Shown here: in pieces, positions 51,978 to 60,881 of the stretch
Layout: each line of letters opens with the position of its first letter
How positions within the stretch are numbered: position 1 is the stretch's first letter
Assembly: GCA_017939155.1 (NCBI GenBank)
Contig: JAGAZZ010000047.1
Coordinates: forward strand, 1-63,260
Direction of reading: 5' to 3'
From: Alphaproteobacteria bacterium
Lineage (GTDB): Bacteria; Pseudomonadota; Alphaproteobacteria; RF32; CAG-239
DNA length: 63,260 bases
The notes under the pieces: generated by a model
What the model was told of the DNA's origin: nothing
The model's database searches: none
The model's input: the letters and a program-made list of their open reading frames with translations, nothing else
Position numbers and translations under genes: made by a program

Positions 51978-52846
51978 TGGCGGTTTTGGTTGATAAAAAC
52001 ACAAAAATTATGGTTCAGGGAATCACCGGTACGCAGGCTTCTTTTCATATTCAACGCGCCATAAATTATGGGACAAAGATTGTTGCAGGTGTTGTTCCGA
52101 ATAAAAGCGATGATTCTTATTTGGGTGTTCCTCTGTTTAGCACGGTTAAAGAAGCTAAGGAAAAGACAGGCGCCAACGCGTCCATTATTTTCGTACCGGC
52201 AAAATTTGCAAAATCAGCTATTTTAGAGGCGATTGAAGCTCAACTTGATTTGGTGGTTGTTATCACCTCCGGAATTCCTGTTAATGATATGATGAAAATT
52301 CGGCAGGAATTAGCTCGCTCTAAAACCATTCTTATCGGTCCGAACACACCGGGTATTATCACCCCGAAAGAGGCCTATATGGGGATTTTTCCGGATAATA
52401 TCCATAAAAGCGGAAAAATCGGGGTTATTTCGCGCTCATCCACGCTAACCTACGAGGTGATTTTGGAAATTAACAAAGCCGGATTTGGCGAATCGACCGT
52501 TGTCGGGTTAGGAGATGACCTAATTGTCGGGTGCGGCTTTAATGAGATTATTGAAAAATTTAACCAAGACAAAAAAACATCCGCAATTGTTTTAATTGGC
52601 GGAATCGGCGGAAATTATGAAATTGAAGCCGCGCGGCTTTATCAGCAGACGAAAAAAATTAAACCGGTTATCGCATTAATGATAGATGACCCGACCACAC
52701 TTTCGGACAATAAAGGTTTAGCGCCGGAAATCCTTTGTCGGGGGATTACGACTTTGGCCGAAAAAAGAAAGAAGATGGAAGACGCAGGTATGATTGTTAT
52801 TGATAACATCTCCGCGTTGAAAGACGAACTTGCAAGAATATGCTGA
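51977..52846 (+). CDS. sucD: Succinyl-CoA synthetase alpha-subunit homologue without catalytic His
   Basis: The 289-residue frame aligns with SucD end to end: MAVLVDKNTKIMVQGITGTQ, the CoA-binding core, and GPNTPGIITPKEA. At the catalytic site GHAGAI becomes GLAPEI, so the His phosphorylated during catalysis (His246 in E. coli) is Leu. The partner Glu in GEIGG (Glu208 in E. coli) is Gly (GGIGGNYE). The loop GPNCPG has Thr for Cys, and SRSGTLTYE has Ser for Gly. The frame is open and the rest is conserved, so it is more like a retained pseudoenzyme or a repurposed complex than a decayed gene. Function unknown; inference only. Confidence 0.85.
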   Translation: MAVLVDKNTKIMVQGITGTQASFHIQRAINYGTKIVAGVVPNKSDDSYLGVPLFSTVKEAKEKTGANASIIFVPAKFAKSAILEAIEAQLDLVVVITSGIPVNDMMKIRQELARSKTILIGPNTPGIITPKEAYMGIFPDNIHKSGKIGVISRSSTLTYEVILEINKAGFGESTVVGLGDDLIVGCGFNEIIEKFNQDKKTSAIVLIGGIGGNYEIEAARLYQQTKKIKPVIALMIDDPTTLSDNKGLAPEILCRGITTLAEKRKKMEDAGMIVIDNISALKDELARIC

Positions 52847-53556
52847 AATGGTTAAAAATACTGCTTAACGTGATTTTGCCACCGCGATGTTTAATATGCG
52901 GCAAGGTTATTTCTTCAGATGACAGTTTGTGCCTTGATTGCTTTGATAACATTAATTTTATAACCAAACCTTATTGCAAGCGGTGCGGTGTTCCTCTTGT
53001 TTCCGGTGGGGATGAAACTTATTGTGTCGCCTGTCTAACAAAAACCTCTCCTTTGCGCCTCTGCAGAGCTGCGATTAAATATGATGAATTTTCTAAAAAG
53101 CTGATTTTAGATTTCAAATTTTTAGACCATATTGAAAATAAAAAGCTTTTGGCTCGTTGGCTTTATATGGCTGGTCAAGATATTTTTAAAGAAGGGGTTG
53201 ATTTACTTATTCCCGTTCCGCTTTATTACACACGGCTGATTAAAAGGAAATACAATCAATCTGCAATTTTGACCGCTGAACTTGCAAAATTATCGGGAAT
53301 AGAGGCTTGTTATACAGCTCTTAAAAAAATAAAGCATACTTTGCCTCAGGTTGAATGTAACGGCAAACATAGAAAACTTAATGTTCAAAATGCTTTTGAT
53401 GTGCTTCATTGTGATAAGATTAAAGGTAAGCGAATCGTTTTAATTGACGATGTTTATACCACCGGTTCCACCTTAAAAGAATGTGCGAAAGCATTGAAAA
53501 AAGCCGGTGCAAAATCTGTTGACGCTTTAACGGTTGCACGTGTTTGTAAAAAGTAA
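52840..53556 (+). CDS. comF: ComF-family phosphoribosyltransferase-like protein
   Basis: A 238-residue protein with a double zinc finger (CLICGKVISSDDSLCLDC and CKRCGVPL through CVAC) and a phosphoribosyltransferase-like domain whose PRPP motif is VLIDDVYTTGST. ComF aids DNA uptake in competence, and related proteins are found in non-transformable bacteria. It overlaps sucD by 7 nt, so it shares the suf transcript. DprA is encoded at 38952-40058. Confidence 0.92.
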   Translation: MLKWLKILLNVILPPRCLICGKVISSDDSLCLDCFDNINFITKPYCKRCGVPLVSGGDETYCVACLTKTSPLRLCRAAIKYDEFSKKLILDFKFLDHIENKKLLARWLYMAGQDIFKEGVDLLIPVPLYYTRLIKRKYNQSAILTAELAKLSGIEACYTALKKIKHTLPQVECNGKHRKLNVQNAFDVLHCDKIKGKRIVLIDDVYTTGSTLKECAKALKKAGAKSVDALTVARVCKK

Positions 53557-53757
53557 ATTTTCTCTTATTTTTCAAACGCTTATCAACAATGCATTTCTGT
53601 AAAATAGACCAACGTTTATTTTATATATGATTTTTTTATTTGAAGCAATTAACGTTGTCAAACTAAATAACTAAAATTACACACTTTTAGATTCTGTTCG
53701 ATTATTTTGTTTTTACTCGCCATAAACGTTGATTTATGGCGAGAGGAAAAATTTTAA
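53557..53757. other. AT-rich leader of the second prepilin gene
   Basis: No gene. It holds three AACGTT-containing segments (about 53609, 53649 and 53725) and the hairpin described next. A promoter for the prepilin is expected here, but I cannot pick one with confidence. Confidence 0.45.
53716..53743 (+). promoter_or_regulatory. Hairpin overlapping the prepilin ribosome-binding site
   Basis: CTCGCCATAAA (53716-53726), 6-nt loop, TTTATGGCGAG (53733-53743), a perfect 11-bp stem. AGAGGAAAA, the Shine-Dalgarno sequence for the ATG at 53758, overlaps the last bases of the stem. It could control translation or protect the mRNA end. Confidence 0.55.
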
Positions 53758-54408
53758 ATGATTTTGAAAAAGAATAATGAAGCAGGGCGCTCGATGGTAG
53801 AAATGTTAGGCGTTTTGGCTATTGTCAGCATCCTTTCAATCGGCGGAATATCCGCCTTTCAAAAAGCAATGACCAAACACAAAATCAATAAAACAACTGA
53901 AGAATTTTCGCAATTTATCAATGAGCTTTTAAGATATTCCAAAGATTTAAAACGTATGCACACAAATAATGAAACCGTAGAACAAGCCAAGATTGCCTCA
54001 TCAATAGAATTTTTCCTACCATCAACTTGGAGAAGACAATATGAAAATTTATATGATAGTATGAATCATAGAATATATCCTTTCATCCGCAATGACCAAA
54101 CCGATGTAAGGCATAAATATTTAAGCATAGATTATCATATGCCTAGAGGTAAAGACAACACTCAATTTTGTATCGCTCTTTACGATATGGCAAAACCCTA
54201 CGCCGAAGTAATAAGAAAAGTATTTGTTTACACTAAAGCAACCGAGTCAGAGCAAACAAAGGTACAGACAGCGGTTTGGGGAACAATTGATTGCAAAAAA
54301 AACAGAAAATGTCTTAATGATATAACTCTTGCCGATATGAAAAGATATTGCGACACTTGCGATAATGAAAAAGAGGGCTGTTCTTTCGTTCTTATGTTCA
54401 GGCTTTGA
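53758..54408 (+). CDS. Type IV prepilin-like protein, Cys-rich C-terminus (copy 2)
   Basis: A 216-residue protein with a short leader (MILKKNNEAG) before RSMVEMLGVLAIVSILSIGG; Glu is at mature +5 and Arg at +1. Residues 30-70 are nearly identical to the copy at 35500-36120 (AFQKAMTKHKIN and TTEEFSQFIN). The C-terminus has the same Cys pattern (CKKNRKCLNDITLADMKRYC, then CDNEKEGC). The middle has diverged. Either may be a major or minor pilin. A terminator follows at 54421-54449. Pilus assembly genes are not seen in the window. Confidence 0.85.
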   Translation: MILKKNNEAGRSMVEMLGVLAIVSILSIGGISAFQKAMTKHKINKTTEEFSQFINELLRYSKDLKRMHTNNETVEQAKIASSIEFFLPSTWRRQYENLYDSMNHRIYPFIRNDQTDVRHKYLSIDYHMPRGKDNTQFCIALYDMAKPYAEVIRKVFVYTKATESEQTKVQTAVWGTIDCKKNRKCLNDITLADMKRYCDTCDNEKEGCSFVLMFRL

Positions 54409-54420
54409 GAGAGCTAAATA

Positions 54421-54449
54421 AAAAAAAGCAGGTTACCCTGCTTTTTTTT
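54421..54449. terminator. Bidirectional intrinsic terminator
   Basis: AAAAAAAGCAGG, TTAC, CCTGCTTTTTTTT: an A/T-flanked hairpin between the converging prepilin gene and the small gene at 54448-54669. Confidence 0.85.
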
Positions 54450-54669
54450 ATTTGGAAACGGAGAGAAGCTTTGCATATTTTTGCAAAATACATTCCGCCG
54501 TCTTAGAAAGCTCTTTTATTTGTTTTTTATCAAGCCCACCTTTGGCAACCAGCATCTCTGAAGTTAGTTCAAAAACATCACCGCTAAAATCTTTTAAGCA
54601 ATGTTTTTTACCTTTTGCAGTGATAATGCTTTGGCGCACGGTTTCGGTTGTTTCATCAACGGGTTCCAT
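54448..54669 (-). CDS. Small hypothetical protein downstream of tolC
   Basis: From the ATG at 54669, 10 nt after the tolC stop and behind TAGGAAAG, this is a 73-residue protein. It starts MEPVDETTETVRQSIITAKG and has a charged, helical C-terminal half (KKQIKELSKTAECILQKYAK). No family recognised. It is likely co-transcribed with tolC. Confidence 0.65.
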   Translation of the reverse strand: MEPVDETTETVRQSIITAKGKKHCLKDFSGDVFELTSEMLVAKGGLDKKQIKELSKTAECILQKYAKLLSVSK

Positions 54670-54679
54670 ATCGGCTTTC

Positions 54680-56056
54680 CTATTTATTGTCAATACTGGT
54701 TGAGAGCCATTTTCCGGCTGTTTCTTCATATTTAGCATTTGCATCATATAAATCAACCTTTAAATTCAAATCTTTAGCAGTTAATTTACCCATTGTCTGC
54801 AAAAGATTTAAGCCTGAAACGTAATAATCATGACGCGTTCTGACTTCTTCCACTTCAGAGTTTAACAAATATTGATATTGGTTTAAGACATCAAGAACCG
54901 TCCGGTTGCCCAGGGCTTCTTCTTCTCTCACGCCATTTAAGGCTACCTGATAAGCTTTGATTTGCGCTTTAACAGAGGTTATTTTTGCTTTATTGGCGCT
55001 TAAATATTCCCAATAACTTGTAATATCCGAATATAACTCATCTTGAGCATTTAAGACATCTTCTCTTGCCTGCCAACGATAATATTTGCTTTGGCGAATC
55101 TTTGCCCGACTCGTTCCGGCATTATAGATTGGCATAGAGAAATTAACGCCAACCTCAACCGAATCGTTCGTCGGATTTTTATCATAAAGATAATTTTGGC
55201 TCTTTAATCTGCCAGCTGTCGCATACGCATTGACAGAAGGCAACAAATCGCCTTTGTTGGTTTTGACGTCATATTTTCTGGCTTTTAAGGTATGTTTAGC
55301 GGCTGATAAGGCGTAGTTATGCGTTTTAGCATAATCAAGAGCGCCATCTAAGCTCTTGGGAAACATTTTTTCTATTTCTTTAGGGTCATTAACCCCTTTG
55401 GGGTCATCTCCGATTATTTGTTTATAAACCGCTTTTGAGGCTTCAAGATTGCCTTCTGCAGAAATGCGTCCCGACTGAGCTGAAGCATAACTTGCTTCTG
55501 CCTGAGAAACGTCTGTCGTTGTTACTTCGCCGACATGAAAACGCTCTCTTGTTTCATCTAATTCTTTTTTTAAGAGTTTTTCATTATTCTTTTGCAATTT
55601 CACTATTGCCTCATCTCTTAAAACATCAAGGTATGCCGTTGCGGCATTTAACAGAACATTTTGTTCCGTAGCCATTAAATTAGCGTGAGCTGCCTTAACA
55701 TTGCTTTTTGCCGCACTGATGGAATTTATGGTTTTAAAACCACTAAAAACAGGTTCTGAGATTGTTGCCTGTAAAGTTCTGTTATACCCGTCCACCACCT
55801 TTTGCGGCACCCCGTTTATAGCGCCATTTGAATTTATTTTTGAATCGGTATATCCTCCTTGCACGCTTAAAGTCGGTCGGTAACCTGCTTTAGATAAAGC
55901 TACGGTTTCATCAACCGCTCCGGCTGAGGCACGTGCGGCTTTTAACACCGGATTATATTCATAGGCTTTGGCTAAGGCCGCCTCTAAAGTATCTGCTCTA
56001 GCCGAAAGCGCTGTCGAAATAGTTAGCACACTGATTAAAAAACTAATTTTTTTCAT
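54680..56056 (-). CDS. tolC: TolC-family outer membrane channel
   Basis: This 458-residue protein forms the outer-membrane exit duct for type I secretion and RND pumps. It has a signal peptide (MKKISFLISVLTISTALSAR) and two repeated coiled-coil halves: NPVLKAARASAGAVDE and YNAGTSRAKIRQSKYYRWQA. ALEAALAKAYEYNP is a typical start of the mature chain (here TLEAALAKAYEYNP). No inner-membrane pump partners are adjacent, so it may serve several. Confidence 0.93.
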   Translation of the reverse strand: MKKISFLISVLTISTALSARADTLEAALAKAYEYNPVLKAARASAGAVDETVALSKAGYRPTLSVQGGYTDSKINSNGAINGVPQKVVDGYNRTLQATISEPVFSGFKTINSISAAKSNVKAAHANLMATEQNVLLNAATAYLDVLRDEAIVKLQKNNEKLLKKELDETRERFHVGEVTTTDVSQAEASYASAQSGRISAEGNLEASKAVYKQIIGDDPKGVNDPKEIEKMFPKSLDGALDYAKTHNYALSAAKHTLKARKYDVKTNKGDLLPSVNAYATAGRLKSQNYLYDKNPTNDSVEVGVNFSMPIYNAGTSRAKIRQSKYYRWQAREDVLNAQDELYSDITSYWEYLSANKAKITSVKAQIKAYQVALNGVREEEALGNRTVLDVLNQYQYLLNSEVEEVRTRHDYYVSGLNLLQTMGKLTAKDLNLKVDLYDANAKYEETAGKWLSTSIDNK

Positions 56057-56229
56057 CTTTCATCTGTCCCTTGTCTATCAAAACTTATATTTTTGTAGCA
56101 CCTATTTATAAAAAAAATGCTAAACAAATTTGTTATTTTTCAAAATAATCTTATATTATTAACGAAAATTCAAACTATTTTACTATAGTTTTGTGAATAG
56201 TAATGAATGTTTAACAGGGAGATTACGTT

Positions 56230-58737
56230 TTGAGAAAAAGCAAATTAGAAATTAGTGATGAAATTAAGAAAGCCCGTCTTAAGCTTTCTATTGAGCACTA
56301 TATTAAATATTTTATCGGCAAAAGAGCCTGCGAACTAACCAAGGAGGAAGCACTTTATGCTATTTCACTCGCGGTTAGAGAATTTGCTATGGATGAAATG
56401 TATAAAACAATTGCCTGCTATAATGAGAAATCTGCTAAAAGGGTTTATTATCTTTCGATAGAATATCTTATCGGGCGCTCTTTAGAGAACAATTTGCATA
56501 ATCTTGGGCTTTATGACTTATTAAAAGATATTAAGCTTGATGATTTTCCGGATTTTTCTTTAGAAGAAATTTTTGACACAGAATATGACCCGGCTCTCGG
56601 CAACGGCGGGTTAGGACGTTTAGCTGCCTGCTATCTTGATTCCATGGCATCGCTCGGAATGCCCGGTTTCGGTTATGGTATTAATTATCAATTCGGCTTA
56701 TTTAAACAAAAATTTGAAAACGGCTGGCAGGTTGAACAGGCTGATAACTGGTTTTCCGATTTTTCGCCATGGGAGCTTGCCCGCCCCGACCGTCAGGTAA
56801 CTATTCCGATGTTCGGTCATGTTGAAACGTACAAAGACGCTAACGGTAAAGATACATACGTTTGGGCTAACACACACACGTTATACGGCGTTCCTTATGA
56901 CTTTCCGATTGTCGGTTATAATGGTAAATCAGTTAACTATTTGCGCTTATTCTCAGCTAAAACAGATGATGAGTTTGACATTGATATTTTCAATAACGGC
57001 GGATACATTGAAGCGGTTGAAGATAAAATCAAGACCGAATCTATTTCTAAAGTATTATACCCGTCTGACGCGCTCGAATCGGGAAAAGCTTTACGTTTAT
57101 CGCAGCAATATTTCTTTGTTTCCTGCGCTATTCAAGATATTTTCCGCAGATTTTTGGAAGATAACAACGATTTTGACAAATTGCCTCAATCAATCTGCAT
57201 TCAACTTAATGATACTCACCCGGCTTTAGCCATTGTTGAGATGATGCGGCTTTTGGTTGATGTTTACGGACAAGAATGGGAGCCTTCTTGGAATATTGTC
57301 ACCAAGATTTTTGCTTACACAAACCACACTTTGCTTCCTGAAGCGCTTGAAACATGGCCGGTTAAATATTTTGCCAAGATGTTGCCCAGACATTTGCAGA
57401 TTATTTATGAAATTAACCGCCGGTTTATGGAATTTGCCAAAGAGAAATTTGGTGATAACGAAGCCAAACTTCAAAAAGTTTCGATTGTTTCCGGCGAAGG
57501 GGAAAGCCAAATTATCCGTATGGCTAACCTCTCTATTGTCGGGTCATTCTCTGTTAATGGCGTAGCGAAAATTCACTCTGAATTGATTAAAACCTCGCTT
57601 GTACCGGAGTTTTATGAACTTTGGCCGGAAAAATTCACTAATATCACCAACGGTATTACACCGCGCCGCTGGTTGTTGCACGCTAATACAAACCTTGCGA
57701 CGCTTATTTCTGATAAAATCGGCAAAGACTGGATTTCACATTTAGAGCTTTTGAGCAAAATTTCTGATTTTGCCGAAGATGCTGATTTTGTGCGGAAATT
57801 TATTAAGATTAAAAAGACCAACAAAGAAGTTTTACGTCATGAAATCTTTAAGCGTACAAATGTTGCAGTTACGGCTAACAGTATGTTTGTGGTGCAAGCT
57901 AAGCGTATTCACGAATATAAACGCCAGCTTATGGCTATTTTGCAGGTTATCGGCGATTATTTGGCGATTGTGCGGGATAATGTTCGTCCGGTTTGCCCGA
58001 AAACTTATATTTTTGCAGGAAAAGCCGCCCCATCTTATACTTTTGCAAAGCTCATTATTAAGCTGATTAACAGTGTTGCAAATGTTGTTAACAATGACAC
58101 TCGAGTTGGCGACGCGTTAAAAGTTGTCTTTATTCCTGACTATAAGGTTTCTGTTGCGGAAACACTTATTCCGGCGGCAGATGTCAGCTTGCAAATTTCA
58201 ACAGCTGGCTTTGAAGCTTCAGGAACGGGCAATATGAAGTTTGCCTTAAACGGGGCTTTGACAGTCGGGACATACGACGGCGCAAATATTGAGATTAGAG
58301 AAGCCGTCGGCGAAGATAATTTCTTCTTATTCGGTTTGAAAGAGAATGAAATTCAGGCAATGCGCCCGACTTATAATCCGCGCAAAATTTATGAGGAATC
58401 GGAATATGTTAAACGTATTCTCAACACGATTAACTCAAACCTGTTTTGCGAAAAAGACACGCCGGCGTTGTTTAAGCCTATCTTTGATGAGCTTCTTAAT
58501 CGGGATTATTTCTTTGTTTTGGCAGATTTGGAAGCCTTTGACAAAGCAATGAAAGAAGCAGAGCTTGCTTATTTGAAACAAGACGAATGGGCGAAAAAAG
58601 CCATTTATAATGTAGCAAGAGTAGGCTATTTCTCAAGTGACAGAGCTATTGCGGAATATGCAACAAAAATTTGGCATATCAGCGAATGTTCGGATGATTT
58701 TGTTGATTTTGAAAAACAAGAAGCAAAATCAGCATAA
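56230..58737 (+). CDS. glgP: Glycogen/starch phosphorylase
   Basis: An 835-residue PLP enzyme that releases glucose 1-phosphate from alpha-1,4-glucans. The PLP Lys is in EASGTGNMKFALNGALTVGT. Other blocks are EYDPALGNGGLGRLAACYLD and TNGITPRRWLLHAN. The start is a TTG after AGGGAGATTACG. Gene order does not show glgA or glgB here. With the aldolase at 61606-62643 it supports a glycolytic, sugar-storing lifestyle (inference). An IS200-type element lies just after the stop. Confidence 0.96.
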   Translation: MRKSKLEISDEIKKARLKLSIEHYIKYFIGKRACELTKEEALYAISLAVREFAMDEMYKTIACYNEKSAKRVYYLSIEYLIGRSLENNLHNLGLYDLLKDIKLDDFPDFSLEEIFDTEYDPALGNGGLGRLAACYLDSMASLGMPGFGYGINYQFGLFKQKFENGWQVEQADNWFSDFSPWELARPDRQVTIPMFGHVETYKDANGKDTYVWANTHTLYGVPYDFPIVGYNGKSVNYLRLFSAKTDDEFDIDIFNNGGYIEAVEDKIKTESISKVLYPSDALESGKALRLSQQYFFVSCAIQDIFRRFLEDNNDFDKLPQSICIQLNDTHPALAIVEMMRLLVDVYGQEWEPSWNIVTKIFAYTNHTLLPEALETWPVKYFAKMLPRHLQIIYEINRRFMEFAKEKFGDNEAKLQKVSIVSGEGESQIIRMANLSIVGSFSVNGVAKIHSELIKTSLVPEFYELWPEKFTNITNGITPRRWLLHANTNLATLISDKIGKDWISHLELLSKISDFAEDADFVRKFIKIKKTNKEVLRHEIFKRTNVAVTANSMFVVQAKRIHEYKRQLMAILQVIGDYLAIVRDNVRPVCPKTYIFAGKAAPSYTFAKLIIKLINSVANVVNNDTRVGDALKVVFIPDYKVSVAETLIPAADVSLQISTAGFEASGTGNMKFALNGALTVGTYDGANIEIREAVGEDNFFLFGLKENEIQAMRPTYNPRKIYEESEYVKRILNTINSNLFCEKDTPALFKPIFDELLNRDYFFVLADLEAFDKAMKEAELAYLKQDEWAKKAIYNVARVGYFSSDRAIAEYATKIWHISECSDDFVDFEKQEAKSA

Positions 58738-58775
58738 AGAAATAGATATCCCCCAGTAAACTGGGGGTTCTATGG

Positions 58776-58800
58776 AAAAGGCTCTCTTTGAGAGCCTTTT
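58776..58800 (+). terminator. Terminator-like hairpin after glgP
   Basis: AAAAGGCTCT (58776-58785), 5-nt loop, AGAGCCTTTT (58791-58800), then CTTTA. It could stop transcription from glgP, which would otherwise enter the IS in antisense, or be part of the element. Confidence 0.6.
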
Positions 58801-58802
58801 CT

Positions 58803-59231
58803 TTACAGCTCCAATCGGAGCTGACCTAAATCCAGACGTCCTTGGTATTCTACATAATGTTTAATTCGTTCTTCGTCTAAACCAACGCTACTTACGAAGT
58901 ATCCCCGGGACCAAAATACATTTTCCTTAAAATATACTTTGCTGAGCCAAGGAAACTTGGCTCTTATTTGCGATGAAGATTGGCTTTTTAGCTGTGCCAT
59001 CACATCTGCTATTGCATATTTTTGGGGGATTGTCATAACGAAATGAACATGGTCTTTATCAAAGCCAATCTTCTCTATCTCACATCCGGGGATACTTCGT
59101 AAGAGCTTAGGCATTAACCGCTTCACATAACTAACGACGCCTGGTTTTAGGACCCGACGACGATATTTACAGACCCACACTACATGATAGCTTAGTCTAT
59201 ATACGCTATGTTGACTTTGTACAAATTCCAT
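58803..59231 (-). CDS. tnpA: IS200/IS605-family transposase TnpA (Y1, HUH)
   Basis: A 142-residue Y1 transposase. The HUH motif is in KDHVHFVMTIP, and the C-terminal HYVEYQGRL contains the nucleophilic Tyr candidate. SYHVVWVCKYRRRVL and YFKENVFWSRGYFVSSVG are typical blocks. Length is normal, with no frameshift. No tnpB accompanies it, as in IS200 itself. Confidence 0.93.
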   Translation of the reverse strand: MEFVQSQHSVYRLSYHVVWVCKYRRRVLKPGVVSYVKRLMPKLLRSIPGCEIEKIGFDKDHVHFVMTIPQKYAIADVMAQLKSQSSSQIRAKFPWLSKVYFKENVFWSRGYFVSSVGLDEERIKHYVEYQGRLDLGQLRLEL

Positions 59232-59311
59232 ACCTCATTATAACATCGTCGTCGGAAACATTCAACCCCCATTAAAATGGGGGTAGTCTGAATAGCCCTA
59301 ATACAACCTAG

Positions 59312-59342
59312 AAATCCCGGAGTTGTTTCTCCGGGATTTTTT
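59312..59342. terminator. Intrinsic terminator
   Basis: AAATCCCGGAG (59312-59322), TTGTTT, CTCCGGGATTT (59329-59339), T run on the plus strand. It also stands at the 3' end of the minus-strand gene at 59342-60193. Confidence 0.85.
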
Positions 59343-60193
59343 TAGCAATAATACCATTCTTCAAACTTTCGCCGATTATATTCTTCAATCGAAAGTTTAC
59401 GTTTCGGAGGCGGATTTTCAGAAAAATACTGCGTCTTTTCTATTGCTTTTTGATAGCGTTTCATTTCAAATCGGGCTTTTTGAATTATTGGCGCATATTC
59501 CTCGCCTAAAAGGGAGGCCGTTCTTAATAAGCCATAATTTAAATCCCTTTTTAATTTATATTTGGCAGTTCTGTTGTAATGGCTTGATGGCAGACAATTA
59601 ACAATATCTATACATTTTTCATAAAGCATTACTTTTTTAGGGTGTTTTTTTATGTCATGCAGGTCTTCGTTAGTAAAAAGCTCTTTAAAAAAATTAAGCG
59701 CCCTTCGTTCATAATCCTTTGTCGCAGGCTTCTTTTTTCGGATAGCATTGTCATATTCTTTTTTTAATTTATAAATTCTGTCTGCTTCGTTGTTATAGTC
59801 ATCTAATAAAATATCGTCCTTATATTCCGGCAGATGACGTCTAATATTTGTTTCAAGAAGCTGTTGCGCGGCTTTATTTTCCGGTAAAATATATTCATCA
59901 TAGCGGCTGAGCGTTGTGAGCATTCGGCGATATTGTATTTCTATCAAGGTATTGTCTTTATTAGCGTAAGCATCCGTTACATTTCTGTATTCTTCCAAAT
60001 CATTACAAAAATCAAAGGCTTTCACTAACTCTTCAGGAAGAATTTGCGGGGTCTTTGTATTATGCTGTTCAAGATAACGGGAATAAAAAATATTCATTTC
60101 CGTATTTGCCGCATCGCCACTAAAATCCATAGCCTTTGCTAAGGCTCTGTTTATAATTTGATGCAGTTTTGTTTGGTCGAAATTATCTTCCAT
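59342..60193 (-). CDS. Hypothetical helical protein
   Basis: From the ATG at 60193 (behind GGGGAAG) this is a 283-residue, highly charged protein rich in Lys, Glu, Tyr and Asn. It opens MEDNFDQTKLHQIINRALAK and ends RRKFEEWYYC. It looks all-helical, without signal peptide or membrane span. I do not recognise it. It may be lineage-specific. Confidence 0.7.
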   Translation of the reverse strand: MEDNFDQTKLHQIINRALAKAMDFSGDAANTEMNIFYSRYLEQHNTKTPQILPEELVKAFDFCNDLEEYRNVTDAYANKDNTLIEIQYRRMLTTLSRYDEYILPENKAAQQLLETNIRRHLPEYKDDILLDDYNNEADRIYKLKKEYDNAIRKKKPATKDYERRALNFFKELFTNEDLHDIKKHPKKVMLYEKCIDIVNCLPSSHYNRTAKYKLKRDLNYGLLRTASLLGEEYAPIIQKARFEMKRYQKAIEKTQYFSENPPPKRKLSIEEYNRRKFEEWYYC

Positions 60194-60256
60194 TTGCTTC
60201 CCCTTTTTTTGACTATAACACAAAAAAAGAAGTCTTGCAATTAAAAAATTTTGCAT

Positions 60257-60287
60257 AAAAAAAGCGGGGGAGCCCGCTTTTTTTTTA
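60257..60287. terminator. Bidirectional intrinsic terminator
   Basis: GCGGG (60264-60268), GGAG, CCCGC (60273-60277), with A and T runs on either side. On the minus strand it ends the TerB-like gene 60334-60777. Confidence 0.8.
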
Positions 60288-60333
60288 TATTGAAGCCTTA
60301 ATTCTTATCAAATCAAATTATGCGCTTACTGAA

Positions 60334-60777
60334 TTACGCAGAAGGCTGTTCTATTTCTAAAATAATCTCACCGGTTTTTTCAAGAACAATTTTATCCAAA
60401 ACCCATTTATTAATTTGTTTCAGCTTTTCACTATCAATGTTTAACTTTTCAGCAACATCAATAATAAAGTCAATTTCCCTATCATCAAGACCTGTGTCTG
60501 AGTTAGCCAAATAGCAAAGCTCTTTAATCAATTGCAGAGCTTTTTGACGATTTGTTATACCGGCTGCTTTATTAATAACCTCATCTTTGTTCATTGATTT
60601 GAGGATTGCAACGATTTCCTGTTCCGTAATACCATAGAGTTTACCGATACCCTTTAAAAATTCGATTTCTTCTTTGGCAACATTACCATCTGCATAAACC
60701 ATACCGCAAAAGCACTCTACAAAAATCCTTTTTTCATCGGTATTCAGCGTTGCGATATAACCATATTCGTAATCCAT
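60334..60777 (-). CDS. TerB-like protein
   Basis: A 147-residue all-helical protein of the TerB (tellurite resistance B-like) fold. CFCGMVYADGNVAKEEIEFL and the second half CYLANSDTGLDDREIDFIID show the paired acidic motifs of this family, whose members bind metals at these acidic sites. No other ter genes are near, so tellurite resistance is not supported. AGGAGAAAAAAG-like sequence precedes the ATG. Confidence 0.82.
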   Translation of the reverse strand: MDYEYGYIATLNTDEKRIFVECFCGMVYADGNVAKEEIEFLKGIGKLYGITEQEIVAILKSMNKDEVINKAAGITNRQKALQLIKELCYLANSDTGLDDREIDFIIDVAEKLNIDSEKLKQINKWVLDKIVLEKTGEIILEIEQPSA

Positions 60778-60881
60778 CTTTTTTCTCCAATTAATTTCTT
60801 TATTCGTAGCTTATAGCAATTTGTTTAAAATGTAGTAAACAACGATTAAATAACAAAATCAACCAATTTTCAAAAAAACTG

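Larger units (their letters stand above)
58745..59300 (-). mobile_element. IS200/IS605-type element (tnpA only)
   Basis: A Y1 transposase gene lies between two foldbacks: CCCCCAG/CTGGGGG (58750-58756 and 58761-58767) and CCCCCAT/ATGGGGG (59266-59272 and 59277-59283), both with a TAAA loop. IS200-type elements move as single strands and need such end hairpins and no terminal inverted repeats. A third hairpin (58776-58800) lies inside the 3' side. The exact ends are unknown. It looks intact and may be active. Confidence 0.8.

Noticed and set aside
60334..60777. Tellurite resistance island
   Set aside because: TerB-like domains occur alone in many proteins and no other ter gene is in the window.
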